Below, in pieces: positions 5,837 to 12,711 of a DNA stretch of 12,711 nt (position 1 is its first letter; every line of letters begins with the position of its first letter). A program made the position numbers and the translations under genes. This DNA comes from an uncultured Collinsella sp. (GTDB taxonomy: Bacteria; Actinomycetota; Coriobacteriia; Coriobacteriales; Coriobacteriaceae): NCBI GenBank assembly GCA_934646865.1, contig CAKUEU010000047.1, positions 1 to 12,711 of the forward strand, written 5' to 3'. The notes under the pieces were generated by a model. It was not told the DNA's origin, did no database searches, and saw only the letters and a list, made by a program, of their open reading frames with translations.

Positions 5837-8140
5837 TTATGGTCGCTGGCATCGCATGGCAAACCCCTTCGCGGTCGGTGTGATGGTGATGTCGCCGCGC
5901 TCGATCGTACACGCGAAAGCGCTGCCCGCCTCCCTCACGGCATCGACGCAGGCATCCGACGGATGACCGTAGCGGTTGCCCTCGCCGGCGCTCGCAATGG
6001 AGAGCTCGGGGCTTAAGACATCCAACAGTTCACCGTCGACCGAGACCTTAGAGCCGTGGTGTCCGAGCTTGAGGACATCGATGTCCCCCACTTCCTGTGC
6101 AAACTTACGCTCTTGATCGAGCTCAGCGTCACCAGTTAGGAGCATACGCAGGCCCTTGCCTTCCTGAACATAGGAGAGCAGCAGGACAAGCGAGTCTTCG
6201 TTGCCCTCGCCATCCACGGACTCGAATGGCCACATCACGCGGGCGCAAAATGCGCCAATGTCAACGGTATCTCCACGCCGCACTTGCCGATACTCCACGC
6301 CAGATCGGTTCAGTACCTCGGCAGGGGCATCCTCCAGCGCATTCGCCGCCACGGCAATGGTTCCAACCGAAAACTGTTCCAACACGTCAGGTAGACCGCC
6401 CCAGTGGTCCTCATCCCAATGCGTTACAAACACAGCATCGATATGATGAACGTTGTTGCGCACCAGTGCCGTCACCACACGCTCATCGAGCCCGCAGTCC
6501 ACGAGCGCCACGGCACCGCCTTGGCGAATAAGAATAGCATCGGCCTGGCCAACATCGAGAATCGTCACCGAAGGTGGAGCGAATCGATCCCAGTAGACGT
6601 ACGGGACAACCGCCGCGAGAGCCAAGCACAGCAACCCTACAGCCATGGGGCGATCGCGGGGTCGTGGCCACCATACCAAGAGAGCCGTCAAAGAAAGCGG
6701 CACCACGTATACCCAAACGGAATCGGGCGGTACGCTCACGGACGCACCCGGCACGGCTGCGAAAAGCTGCTCAAAGAACAGCGCACAGCGTGCGGCAACC
6801 ATGGGCACCACAAGCGCCCAGGGTCGCAACAGGGGCACGAGCGAGCACGGCGCCAGCACAATCGAAACAGCAAGCAACACGCTCACCACCGGGCCGATCA
6901 CGGCATTTGCAGTCGGGGCAATGAGCGAAAAAGTACCGAATGCGGGAACGGTGATGGGAAGCGTTGCCAGCTGCGAGCAGAGCGTGACGGAAAGTATACC
7001 GGCAATGCCCACCGGCACGCCCAACTCGCCCAAAGCGTAGGTGGCATACGGGCAAAAGCACAAGATGGCGAAGACGCTGGCGCACGAAAGCTGAAAGCCC
7101 ATCTCGAACAACACCGTTGGACGGAGTAGCACAAAAATCGACATGGTCACAAAGAGCGCAGAGATGCCGTGGCGGCGACGCCCGGCACCGTTGGCGACAA
7201 GCGTCGCGAACACCATGCAACACGCACGAACAGCCGAGGGCGATGCACCTGTAAAGGCGGCGTAGGCCACAAGCGTTGCCGCCAAAAATGCCCGCTGCAA
7301 CCCACGCGAGCAACGAGACATTTGCAGAGCGCTCTCGATTACAAAGCCCACGATAGCCAGATGACTTCCCGAAACAGCAATGAGATGCGCCGTTCCCGTC
7401 ACCGAAAACCATTCGCCCGCCGGCTGAGCGCGCAGCTCGGACGAACGTCCGCAGACAACGCCGGCAATGAGTGAGCGCGCCGGATCGGTCGCGGGAGCAA
7501 TGACGGCAAGCAGCTCATTTCGCAGCCGAAGCAATGGCCCCGGAGAACCTTCATTGACCGACACAATCCGGACAGCCTTAACCTTGCGCAGCTCACCCCG
7601 AAGCACGCGCGAACGCCCATACGCATCATTCTCGAAGCGCGAAACGCGGCCGATGACACGCACGCGCGACCCGGCGCTCAGCTCGCGATCGCACGATAAT
7701 CGAACGGCGCCCACGCGCTTACCATCCGCGATCGCGTCACAGGTATAGGAATACGCATCGTCGTTTAAGGAAGGATCGCCCTGCACCACAAACTCAAGAC
7801 TGCTTGCAGCCCGTCCATCCAGAGCGACGGAAGCTCGGAGGGCACCTATCGCCCACCCCGCGGACACGATCGCTCCTGCCACGAGTCCGACCGCCGCGGC
7901 ATACAGCCATCGCTTCCATCGCACAAGACGCATGCAAGACCGAGCCAATACGACGAACGCCGCAGCCACAACGGGAATGCCCCAGAGTAACGTGACGGAA
8001 GTCAGTCCTTCTTCCAGCAGCGCATCAGCCGCCACGTTAAGCACCAAGCCGCAGCTCGCACACAAACTGGCACAAAGGGCCATCGTCCACGGCAACAATG
8101 GCCGTGGAGGCATCACGTGCTCACGCTCGGTCGCACTCAT
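5837..8140 (-). CDS. comEC: ComEC/Rec2 DNA-uptake channel protein
   Basis: This 767-residue polytopic membrane protein is the predicted channel that moves single-stranded DNA across the membrane in natural transformation. Two hydrophobic segments lie near the N-terminus, followed by a soluble region with OB-fold character (about 100-200). The competence domain contains GTAHLIAVSGSH at 249-260 and many membrane segments to about residue 520. A C-terminal metallo-beta-lactamase-like domain follows, with ILDVGQADA at 527-535, the metal motif THWDEDHWGG at 573-582, LLTGDAE at 667-673 and GHHGS at 693-697. These are the usual ComEC landmarks and appear intact. I start at the ATG at 8140, which overlaps the comEA stop as ATGA, a typical translational-coupling junction. 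An ATG four codons earlier is possible. comEB, found between comEA and comEC in Bacillus, is absent. Confidence 0.93.
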   Translation of the reverse strand: MSATEREHVMPPRPLLPWTMALCASLCASCGLVLNVAADALLEEGLTSVTLLWGIPVVAAAFVVLARSCMRLVRWKRWLYAAAVGLVAGAIVSAGWAIGALRASVALDGRAASSLEFVVQGDPSLNDDAYSYTCDAIADGKRVGAVRLSCDRELSAGSRVRVIGRVSRFENDAYGRSRVLRGELRKVKAVRIVSVNEGSPGPLLRLRNELLAVIAPATDPARSLIAGVVCGRSSELRAQPAGEWFSVTGTAHLIAVSGSHLAIVGFVIESALQMSRCSRGLQRAFLAATLVAYAAFTGASPSAVRACCMVFATLVANGAGRRRHGISALFVTMSIFVLLRPTVLFEMGFQLSCASVFAILCFCPYATYALGELGVPVGIAGILSVTLCSQLATLPITVPAFGTFSLIAPTANAVIGPVVSVLLAVSIVLAPCSLVPLLRPWALVVPMVAARCALFFEQLFAAVPGASVSVPPDSVWVYVVPLSLTALLVWWPRPRDRPMAVGLLCLALAAVVPYVYWDRFAPPSVTILDVGQADAILIRQGGAVALVDCGLDERVVTALVRNNVHHIDAVFVTHWDEDHWGGLPDVLEQFSVGTIAVAANALEDAPAEVLNRSGVEYRQVRRGDTVDIGAFCARVMWPFESVDGEGNEDSLVLLLSYVQEGKGLRMLLTGDAELDQERKFAQEVGDIDVLKLGHHGSKVSVDGELLDVLSPELSIASAGEGNRYGHPSDACVDAVREAGSAFACTIERGDITITPTAKGFAMRCQRP

Positions 8141-8847
8141 ACGCAGATGCAATCTTTGATTTTGGCGAGTTTCTTCTCGCCGATTCCCGACACACGCATC
8201 AGGTCGTCGACCGAGGCAAAAGCGCCGTTTTGGGTCCGCTCGTCGATAATCGACTGGGCCATAGAGGGACCGATGCCCGAAAGCGTCTGCAATTCTGCCG
8301 CGCTTGCCGTATTGATGTTCACAAGCCCCGACGAAGCGCCCGTGCCCGATGCCGCGGCAGCGCCGCCTTCGGCCCCGCCAGCCGCCAAAGCCACCTGCTG
8401 CTCCCCCACTGTCGGCACATAGATCTTTTGTCCATCCGTGACTTTCGAAGCACGATTAAGCCCCGTCACATCCGCCTCTGCCGTTAGCCCTCCGGCAGCA
8501 TCAATCGCCTGGGACACCCGCGCTCCATCTTGAAGCCGGTACACGCCCGGGGATGCAACGGCACCATCTACATCGACGTACACCTCCGCTTCGGCAGACG
8601 CCTTAGACGAAGATCCATCGGATGCATCGTCCAAAGCATCGCCGGACCCCGGCTCCGCCGATGGACCCGAGTCCTCAACGCGCTCAAACGAAACATTGCC
8701 GGAGCGGTCACCAAAGCTCGCCATCGCCAAGCCGCTCGCCATCGCAATGACGACGAGCATCGCCACGACTACCGCCTTATGCCCGAGTACCTTGCCCGCC
8801 CAGCGGTCCATTCGCTTGACCCGTTCGTGTTGTTCGCGCTGCGCCAT
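8137..8847 (-). CDS. comEA: ComEA-type competence DNA receptor
   Basis: The 236-residue protein has a short basic cytoplasmic N-terminus, one membrane anchor (about 24-44) and an acidic, serine-rich spacer (about 55-86). An SLBB domain follows at about 87-147 (VYVDVDGAVASPGVYRL to KIYVPTVGE), then an alanine/glycine linker (148-173). The C-terminal helix-hairpin-helix pair (174-236) begins GLVNINTASAAELQTLSGIG and includes VSGIGEKKLAKI. This order of anchor, SLBB and HhH is the Gram-positive ComEA layout. The protein should bind double-stranded DNA outside the membrane and pass it to ComEC. The ATG at 8847 has GGGAGG eight bases upstream. It is the first gene of comEA-comEC-holA and follows the thiI terminator, so it needs its own promoter. 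The sequence shows capacity for DNA uptake but not that the cell is competent. Confidence 0.93.
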   Translation of the reverse strand: MAQREQHERVKRMDRWAGKVLGHKAVVVAMLVVIAMASGLAMASFGDRSGNVSFERVEDSGPSAEPGSGDALDDASDGSSSKASAEAEVYVDVDGAVASPGVYRLQDGARVSQAIDAAGGLTAEADVTGLNRASKVTDGQKIYVPTVGEQQVALAAGGAEGGAAAASGTGASSGLVNINTASAAELQTLSGIGPSMAQSIIDERTQNGAFASVDDLMRVSGIGEKKLAKIKDCICV

Positions 8848-9018
8848 AGCAAAAACCTCCCAACACCATCGTGTCAGGAAATCGCAGCCGAACGAACCGC
8901 TCGGGCAAACCAGTTTTGACGGTCAAACCAAACACTGACCAAAACCTTGCGCAAACATGTCCATTTATTCAGTCACACGTCAGCGAATGAACATCTTGGC
9001 ATTGTTTACCCAGATAAC
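8848..9018 (-). promoter_or_regulatory. comEA upstream region with operator-like repeats
   Basis: These 171 bp between the thiI terminator and comEA must hold the comEA promoter, but I see no clear -35/-10 pair. Three repeats stand out: the palindrome TTTGAC-N-GTCAAA (8915-8927), a 10-bp direct repeat with one mismatch (8903-8912 and 8921-8930, 18 bp apart), and TTGCGCAA (8947-8954). They could be sites for a regulator of competence. This is inference from pattern only. Confidence 0.35.
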
Positions 9019-9051
9019 AAAAAACCGACGATACAAACGTATCGTCGGTTT
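9019..9051 (-). terminator. Intrinsic terminator after thiI
   Basis: A perfect 13-bp stem pairs 9022-9034 (aaaccgacgatac) with 9039-9051 (gtatcgtcggttt) around a four-base loop. In the minus-strand RNA the last three U of the stem run on into three more, giving a six-U tail. It lies ten bases after the thiI stop and closes the mihF-gmk-rpoZ-thiI unit. Confidence 0.9.
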
Positions 9052-9060
9052 ATGCAGGGA

Positions 9061-10305
9061 CTATTCGTGCTCTTGGTAAATCTCACGCGGAGCAAGCTCC
9101 GAATGTTTGCGTTTTAAGGTTTTAGGGGCCTTATACGTGTTGCTCTCAAAGTCGATGTACTCGGTCTGCTTGAGTAAGCGCTCAATCATCTCCTCGTGAT
9201 CGAACAGCTCCCAGGCCTCGTGAACGGCATCGAGCTTGGCGTGCGTCTCGGGACGGCGCGGCATAAAGAGCGTGCAGCAATCGGGCGCGGCCTCGGTCGA
9301 GATGTCGAATGTACCGATTTCCTCGGCACGCGCAATGATCTCCTGCTTGTCCGAACCGATGAGCGGGCGGAACACGGGAATCTTCACAGCCTCGTTGACA
9401 GCCATGATGTTCTCGAGCGTCTGGGAGGCGACCTGGCCAAGCGACTCACCGGTCACGATAGCCTTGGCGCCCTCGATATGCGCGATGCGCTCGGCAACCG
9501 AATACATGATGCGGCGATACATGATCACGCGCAGGTTGCTGGGGCAGGTGACCGAAATCTCGCGCTGGCAGTCGCCAAACGGAACCACGTACAGGCGACC
9601 GATCTGGACTCCCGGCGCAAGGGCACGGATGATGTCCTGCACCAGATACTCACTCGTATCGGGCGTCTGCGGACGACCGGAGAAATGCACCGGAACGCAC
9701 ACGGCGCCGCGGCGGGCGAGCATCCACGTCGAAACGGGCGAATCGATACCCGAAGACAGCAGCGTCACAACCTTGCCGGCAGAACCCACCGGCAGGCCGC
9801 CCACGCCGCGCTCGGAGCGCGCATACACATAGACGCTGCCCTGGACCACCAGCACGTGCACCATCGCATCGGGATCGTGCATCTGGACCTTTTTATCGGG
9901 AAACGCCTCGCACAGCACCTCGCCCACCTGGCGGTTGATATCGATGGAGGTGAGCTCATAGTCGGTGTTGGAGCGCTTGGCATGCACCTTAAACGAATCG
10001 AAGGGGCCGAACTCGCGCAACGCCTTGACGGCGGCTGCGCAATACTCCTGCGGGTCGCGGTTGGTGTGGTATGCCAGGGACACGCGGGCAACGCCGGGGA
10101 CAGTGCGAATGACACGCGCCGCCTCGTCGGCCTGATGCTCGTTAAAGGTCACGAGGATATAACCGGAAATTCGAGACACGGCATTCACGGAAAAGGCGGC
10201 CAAGGCCGCCTTGATGTTATCCATGAGGATATGCTCAAAATGTGCGCGGTTCTTGCCCTTCAGTCCAACCTCGTGATAATGGACCAGGCAGACGCGAGCT
10301 GCCAT
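9061..10305 (-). CDS. thiI: tRNA 4-thiouridine synthase ThiI
   Basis: The 414-residue protein has the ThiI order: an N-terminal ferredoxin-like domain, a THUMP RNA-binding domain (about 60-165, including FKVHAKRSNTDYELTS) and a PP-loop ATP pyrophosphatase domain with LLSSGIDSP at 182-190 and TGESLGQVASQT at 285-296. It would adenylate U8 of tRNA and accept sulfur from a cysteine desulfurase to form s4U. There is no C-terminal rhodanese domain, so it is the short form found in Bacillus. Cys343 and Cys344 lie in DCCTLF, where the family has a conserved cysteine. The PP-loop reads SSGIDS rather than the usual SGGIDS. The ATG directly follows the rpoZ stop (TAAATG) without a clear Shine-Dalgarno, which suggests coupling. 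Confidence 0.93.
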   Translation of the reverse strand: MAARVCLVHYHEVGLKGKNRAHFEHILMDNIKAALAAFSVNAVSRISGYILVTFNEHQADEAARVIRTVPGVARVSLAYHTNRDPQEYCAAAVKALREFGPFDSFKVHAKRSNTDYELTSIDINRQVGEVLCEAFPDKKVQMHDPDAMVHVLVVQGSVYVYARSERGVGGLPVGSAGKVVTLLSSGIDSPVSTWMLARRGAVCVPVHFSGRPQTPDTSEYLVQDIIRALAPGVQIGRLYVVPFGDCQREISVTCPSNLRVIMYRRIMYSVAERIAHIEGAKAIVTGESLGQVASQTLENIMAVNEAVKIPVFRPLIGSDKQEIIARAEEIGTFDISTEAAPDCCTLFMPRRPETHAKLDAVHEAWELFDHEEMIERLLKQTEYIDFESNTYKAPKTLKRKHSELAPREIYQEHE

Positions 10306-10587
10306 TTAGGCTTCAGCAACCTTGTGGCCGAGCGCCTTCTCGTAACGGGCCTCATCGTAGGAGATATCGCCGTCGACGATCTCGTCCATAGCCATCGAAA
10401 TGGTATCGGCACCAGAAAGGCCGATGGTGATGTCATCGACATCCTGAACGGCAAGCACGCGGTTGTGCTGGCCGCGCAGCATGCTATTGATGTCGCAGGC
10501 GCGCTTGGAGGCAAGCGAAGCGAGCAGGAAGCGGTTGTGATCGGTCTTCTCCAGAAGATCGTCAATGCAAGGCTTTACAACGGACAC
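10306..10587 (-). CDS. rpoZ: RNA polymerase omega subunit
   Basis: This 93-residue protein begins with KPCIDDLLEKTDHNRFLLASLASKRACDINSML, matching the conserved region 1 of omega, which clamps the beta-prime C-terminus during polymerase assembly. A later segment, TISMAMDEIVDGDISYDE, corresponds to the KPLTIALEEIAEGKI-like block of other omegas. The start is a GTG at 10587, five bases after the gmk stop. AAGGA lies about ten bases upstream inside the end of gmk. The gmk-rpoZ order is widely conserved. In many actinobacteria coaBC follows rpoZ; here thiI does. Confidence 0.9.
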   Translation of the reverse strand: MSVVKPCIDDLLEKTDHNRFLLASLASKRACDINSMLRGQHNRVLAVQDVDDITIGLSGADTISMAMDEIVDGDISYDEARYEKALGHKVAEA

Positions 10588-10592
10588 GGACC

Positions 10593-11162
<570 letters not shown>

Positions 11163-11471
11163 TTATTTGGTCAGCTGCTCGAGGAGCTGCTCGCGCTGAC
11201 GGACGCCGAGGCCCTGGACGCGACGGGTAGCGGAGATGCCAAGCTCCTCCATGATCTTGGCGGCCTTGGCCTTGCCATAGCCGGGGAGGGACTCGATGAG
11301 GGTGGAAACCTTCATGCGGGAAGCGATGGGGTCATCGGAGTTGAGCACGGACTCGAGGGACTTCTCACCCTTCTTGATCTGCTCGCGAAGCTCAGCGCGG
11401 GCATGACGTGCGGCGGCAGCCTTCTCAAGAGCCTGCTTGCGCTGCTCGTCGGTAAGCTGAGGGAGTGCCAT
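11163..11471 (-). CDS. mihF: Actinobacterial integration host factor (mIHF-type)
   Basis: This 102-residue basic protein starts MALPQLTDEQRKQALEKAAAARHARAELR and ends with LPGYGKAKAAKIMEELGISATRRVQGLGVRQREQLLEQL. That combination of an N-terminal helix and a helix-two-turn-helix/HhH-like DNA-binding core is the mIHF family, which bends DNA, compacts the nucleoid and was first found as a host factor for mycobacteriophage L5 integration. It is unrelated in sequence to IHF of Proteobacteria. The ATG at 11471 has GGAGG five bases upstream. An upstream in-frame TTG lies inside that Shine-Dalgarno and is rejected. The gene heads the mihF-gmk-rpoZ-thiI operon and is preceded by a dyad-rich promoter region. 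Confidence 0.93.
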   Translation of the reverse strand: MALPQLTDEQRKQALEKAAAARHARAELREQIKKGEKSLESVLNSDDPIASRMKVSTLIESLPGYGKAKAAKIMEELGISATRRVQGLGVRQREQLLEQLTK

Positions 11472-11476
11472 TCGTA

Positions 11477-11481
11477 CCTCC
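11477..11481 (-). promoter_or_regulatory. Shine-Dalgarno that fixes the mihF start
   Basis: GGAGG lies five bases before the ATG at 11471. The alternative TTG at 11483 overlaps this site and would leave the gene without one. Confidence 0.8.
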
Positions 11482-11512
11482 AAATAGTTGGGTTATATCT
11501 GATTCAATATTT

Positions 11513-11544
11513 GGCATTTTAGCACGTAAAACGTACAAAATGCC
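11513..11544 (-). promoter_or_regulatory. mihF promoter: extended -10 inside an inverted repeat
   Basis: The minus strand reads TGCTAAAAT (11516-11524), an extended -10 with five of six hexamer matches. It is embedded in a dyad whose arms are ggcatttt (11513-11520) and aaaatgcc (11537-11544), with an inner acgt/acgt pair (11524-11527 and 11531-11534). A protein bound to this dyad would cover the -10, so it may be an operator. mIHF itself is one candidate, as inference only. Confidence 0.5.
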
Positions 11545-11584
11545 CAATCGCGGCTCCATAGGTTAGACGATACCCGCAAAAAGT

Positions 11585-11596
11585 GCAATATATTGC
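11585..11596. repeat. 12-bp palindrome GCAATATATTGC upstream of mihF
   Basis: The 12-bp palindrome is perfect. It overlaps a possible -35 (TTGCAC) that stands 17 bp from a weak TAACCT -10 on the minus strand. The 10-mer atatattgcg from its right half recurs at 176-185 upstream of dnaJ in the same orientation. Confidence 0.5.
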
Positions 11597-11607
11597 GCTA
11601 AAAGTTG

Positions 11608-11665
11608 AGCCCCTGACCTGCGATTCCACACAAAGGATGGGAAAGTTTTCGCAGGCACAGGGGCT
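11608..11665 (-). terminator. Long imperfect hairpin after pyrF (weak terminator, RNA element or intergenic repeat)
   Basis: The arm 11608-11623 (agcccctg-a-cctgcga) pairs with 11649-11665 (tcgcagg-ca-caggggct). That gives 15 GC-rich pairs around one small internal loop. The 25-base loop can form four further pairs (624-627 with 640-643, counting from 11000). It starts 46 bases after the pyrF stop. The minus-strand tail is CAACUUUU, a poor U-tract, so a terminator role is possible but not clear. A stable regulatory RNA or a dispersed palindromic repeat would look the same. Confidence 0.45.
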
Positions 11666-11710
11666 AAATTGTGCTATTGAGACCCAAAAGTGGTGACTTA
11701 AGGGAATCTT

Positions 11711-12427
11711 TTACGCGACGTTTTCGACCAGCTCGGCGACGATGGCATCGAAAGCGGCAACCGGGTCATCGGCACCGGTGATGGGACGGCCCACCACGAT
11801 GTGGCTCGCGCCACGCTCGATAGCCTGGGAAGGCGTGGCCACGCGGGATTGGTCACCAAGGGCGGCGCCCACCGGACGCACGCCCGGGGTCACGATGAGC
11901 GCATCGGGGCCCAGCAGCTCACGCATATCGTGGGCTTCCATCGGCGAGCACACGATACCGTCGATGCCGTTGGCCTGGGCGAGCTTCGCCAGACGCGCTG
12001 CCTCCTCGGCCACCGGCGACTCGACGCCGATCTCGCTGAGCGAATCCTGGTTCATGCTCGTGAGCACGGTGATGGCAACGAGCTTGGCACGGTCCTCGCG
12101 CGCTTCCTCGGCGCCCTCGCGGCAGGCAGCGAGCATGGCGCCCGAGCCCAGGCCGTGAACCGAAAGCAGGTCGGCACCGGCAAGCGAGGCCGAACGGGCG
12201 GCACCGCGCACCTGATGCGGAATATCGTGGAACTTAAGGTCGAGGAAGACCTTGAAGCCCAGGTCCTTGAACGTCTTGACGATCTCGGGGCCTTCGGCGT
12301 AATAGAGCGTCATGCCGACCTTGAGCCAGGCGGCGTGACCCGAAAGCTCACGGGCGAGCTCGAGCGCACGCTCACGGTCACAGTCGAGGGCGACGATAAC
12401 GCGGTCGCGGGCATCGGTCTCTAGCAT
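11711..12427 (-). CDS. pyrF: Orotidine 5'-phosphate decarboxylase
   Basis: This 238-residue enzyme catalyses the last step of UMP synthesis. The catalytic DxKxxD motif is DLKFHDIPHQV with Asp63, Lys65 and Asp68. IVALDCD (11-17), LKVGM (35-39) and the phosphate-binding TPGVRP and VVGRPIT segments complete the barrel. It is the bacterial type with DLKFHDIP, not the longer DUF type found in mycobacteria. The ATG at 12427 overlaps the end of pyrD by seven bases, so the two are translationally coupled. The stop is followed by 239 bp without a gene. Confidence 0.97.
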   Translation of the reverse strand: MLETDARDRVIVALDCDRERALELARELSGHAAWLKVGMTLYYAEGPEIVKTFKDLGFKVFLDLKFHDIPHQVRGAARSASLAGADLLSVHGLGSGAMLAACREGAEEAREDRAKLVAITVLTSMNQDSLSEIGVESPVAEEAARLAKLAQANGIDGIVCSPMEAHDMRELLGPDALIVTPGVRPVGAALGDQSRVATPSQAIERGASHIVVGRPITGADDPVAAFDAIVAELVENVA

Positions 12428-12711
12428 TCGAACGCACCTACCAGCTCGTTGATGTCTTTCACGCCCTGGGACTCGGCCCAGGCCTCGAGCTCATGCGCGA
12501 TCTTGAGCGAAGCGCACGGGTCGACGAAGTTGGCCATACCGACCGACACGCAGGTAGCGCCAGCCAGGATAAACTCAGCCGCGTCCTCACCGGTCATGAC
12601 GCCGCCGACACCGTTGATGGGGATATCGACGGCCTGGGCAACCTCCCAGACCATACGCACGGCGATGTGGTGGCACAGCGGGCCCGAAAGGCCGCCCTTG
12701 GGCTTGGCAAC
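12421..12711 (-). CDS. pyrD: Dihydroorotate dehydrogenase, C-terminal part (runs off window edge)
   Basis: The last 96 residues are in the window, and the frame is open to the window edge. GGLSGP, then IAVRMVWEVAQAVDIPINGVGGVMTGEDAAEFILAGATCVSVGMANF, is the end of a class 1 dihydroorotate dehydrogenase barrel. It includes the GGV phosphate loop and the SVG segment that binds FMN. The flavour is that of class 1B enzymes, which pass electrons to NAD through PyrK; whether pyrK lies upstream cannot be seen. The region after GGLSGP reads LCHHIAVRM where relatives usually have AIKPIALRM. It overlaps pyrF by seven bases. Confidence 0.92.
   Translation of the reverse strand, partial: VAKPKGGLSGPLCHHIAVRMVWEVAQAVDIPINGVGGVMTGEDAAEFILAGATCVSVGMANFVDPCASLKIAHELEAWAESQGVKDINELVGAFEC

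Noticed and set aside
6097..7129. Several plus-strand open frames opposite comEC rich in R, H, Q and T
   Set aside because: They overlap one another and the intact comEC gene and have the biased composition of antisense frames.

Overview
The window is about 12.7 kb of GC-rich chromosomal DNA. All fourteen protein genes lie on the minus strand, so transcription runs from high to low coordinates. The content is housekeeping: translation, replication, nucleotide synthesis, tRNA modification, chaperones and DNA uptake. An actinobacterial-type integration host factor directly before gmk and rpoZ marks the phylum as Actinomycetota. A firmicute-like run comEA-comEC-holA-rpsT-lepA-hemW, a ThiI enzyme and a class 1B-like PyrD fit the class Coriobacteriia (Collinsella or a relative). 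That assignment comes from gene order and protein flavour, not from a database search.

Layout in the direction of transcription. (1) 12711-11711: the end of pyrD overlaps pyrF (pyrimidine synthesis). (2) 11710-11472: 239 bp without a gene, holding a long imperfect hairpin, a 12-bp palindrome and a second dyad over a good extended -10 element. (3) 11471-9061: mihF-gmk-rpoZ-thiI, with junctions of 0-5 nt, closed by a strong intrinsic terminator at about 9019-9051. (4) 8847-4796: comEA-comEC-holA, where comEA and comEC overlap by ATGA. (5) 4662-4396: rpsT, which has its own extended -10, a structured leader, a GTG start and its own terminator (4325-4361). (6) 4299-205: lepA-dusB-hemW, tightly packed, followed by the start of a dnaJ-family gene (146 to beyond the window edge) with a candidate promoter of its own.

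The genes fall into functional blocks. pyrD/pyrF and gmk serve nucleotide supply. rpoZ and mihF serve transcription and the nucleoid. ThiI and DusB modify tRNA. S20, EF4/LepA, HemW and DnaJ belong to the translation, heme and protein-folding group. ComEA and ComEC form the membrane part of a DNA uptake machine, and HolA is a subunit of the polymerase III clamp loader.

No stretch above 300 bp lacks a gene. I found no tRNA, rRNA, CRISPR array, insertion sequence or phage gene, and nothing that looks like an undescribed multi-gene system. The unexplained signals are in the short intergenic regions: a shared CCGCTCGGGTA promoter-like element before lepA and dnaJ, a possibly leaderless lepA, the dyads before mihF, the large hairpin after pyrF, and the rpsT leader fold. 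Several obvious reading-frame starts (lepA, rpsT, holA, comEC, mihF) are too long and are corrected here.
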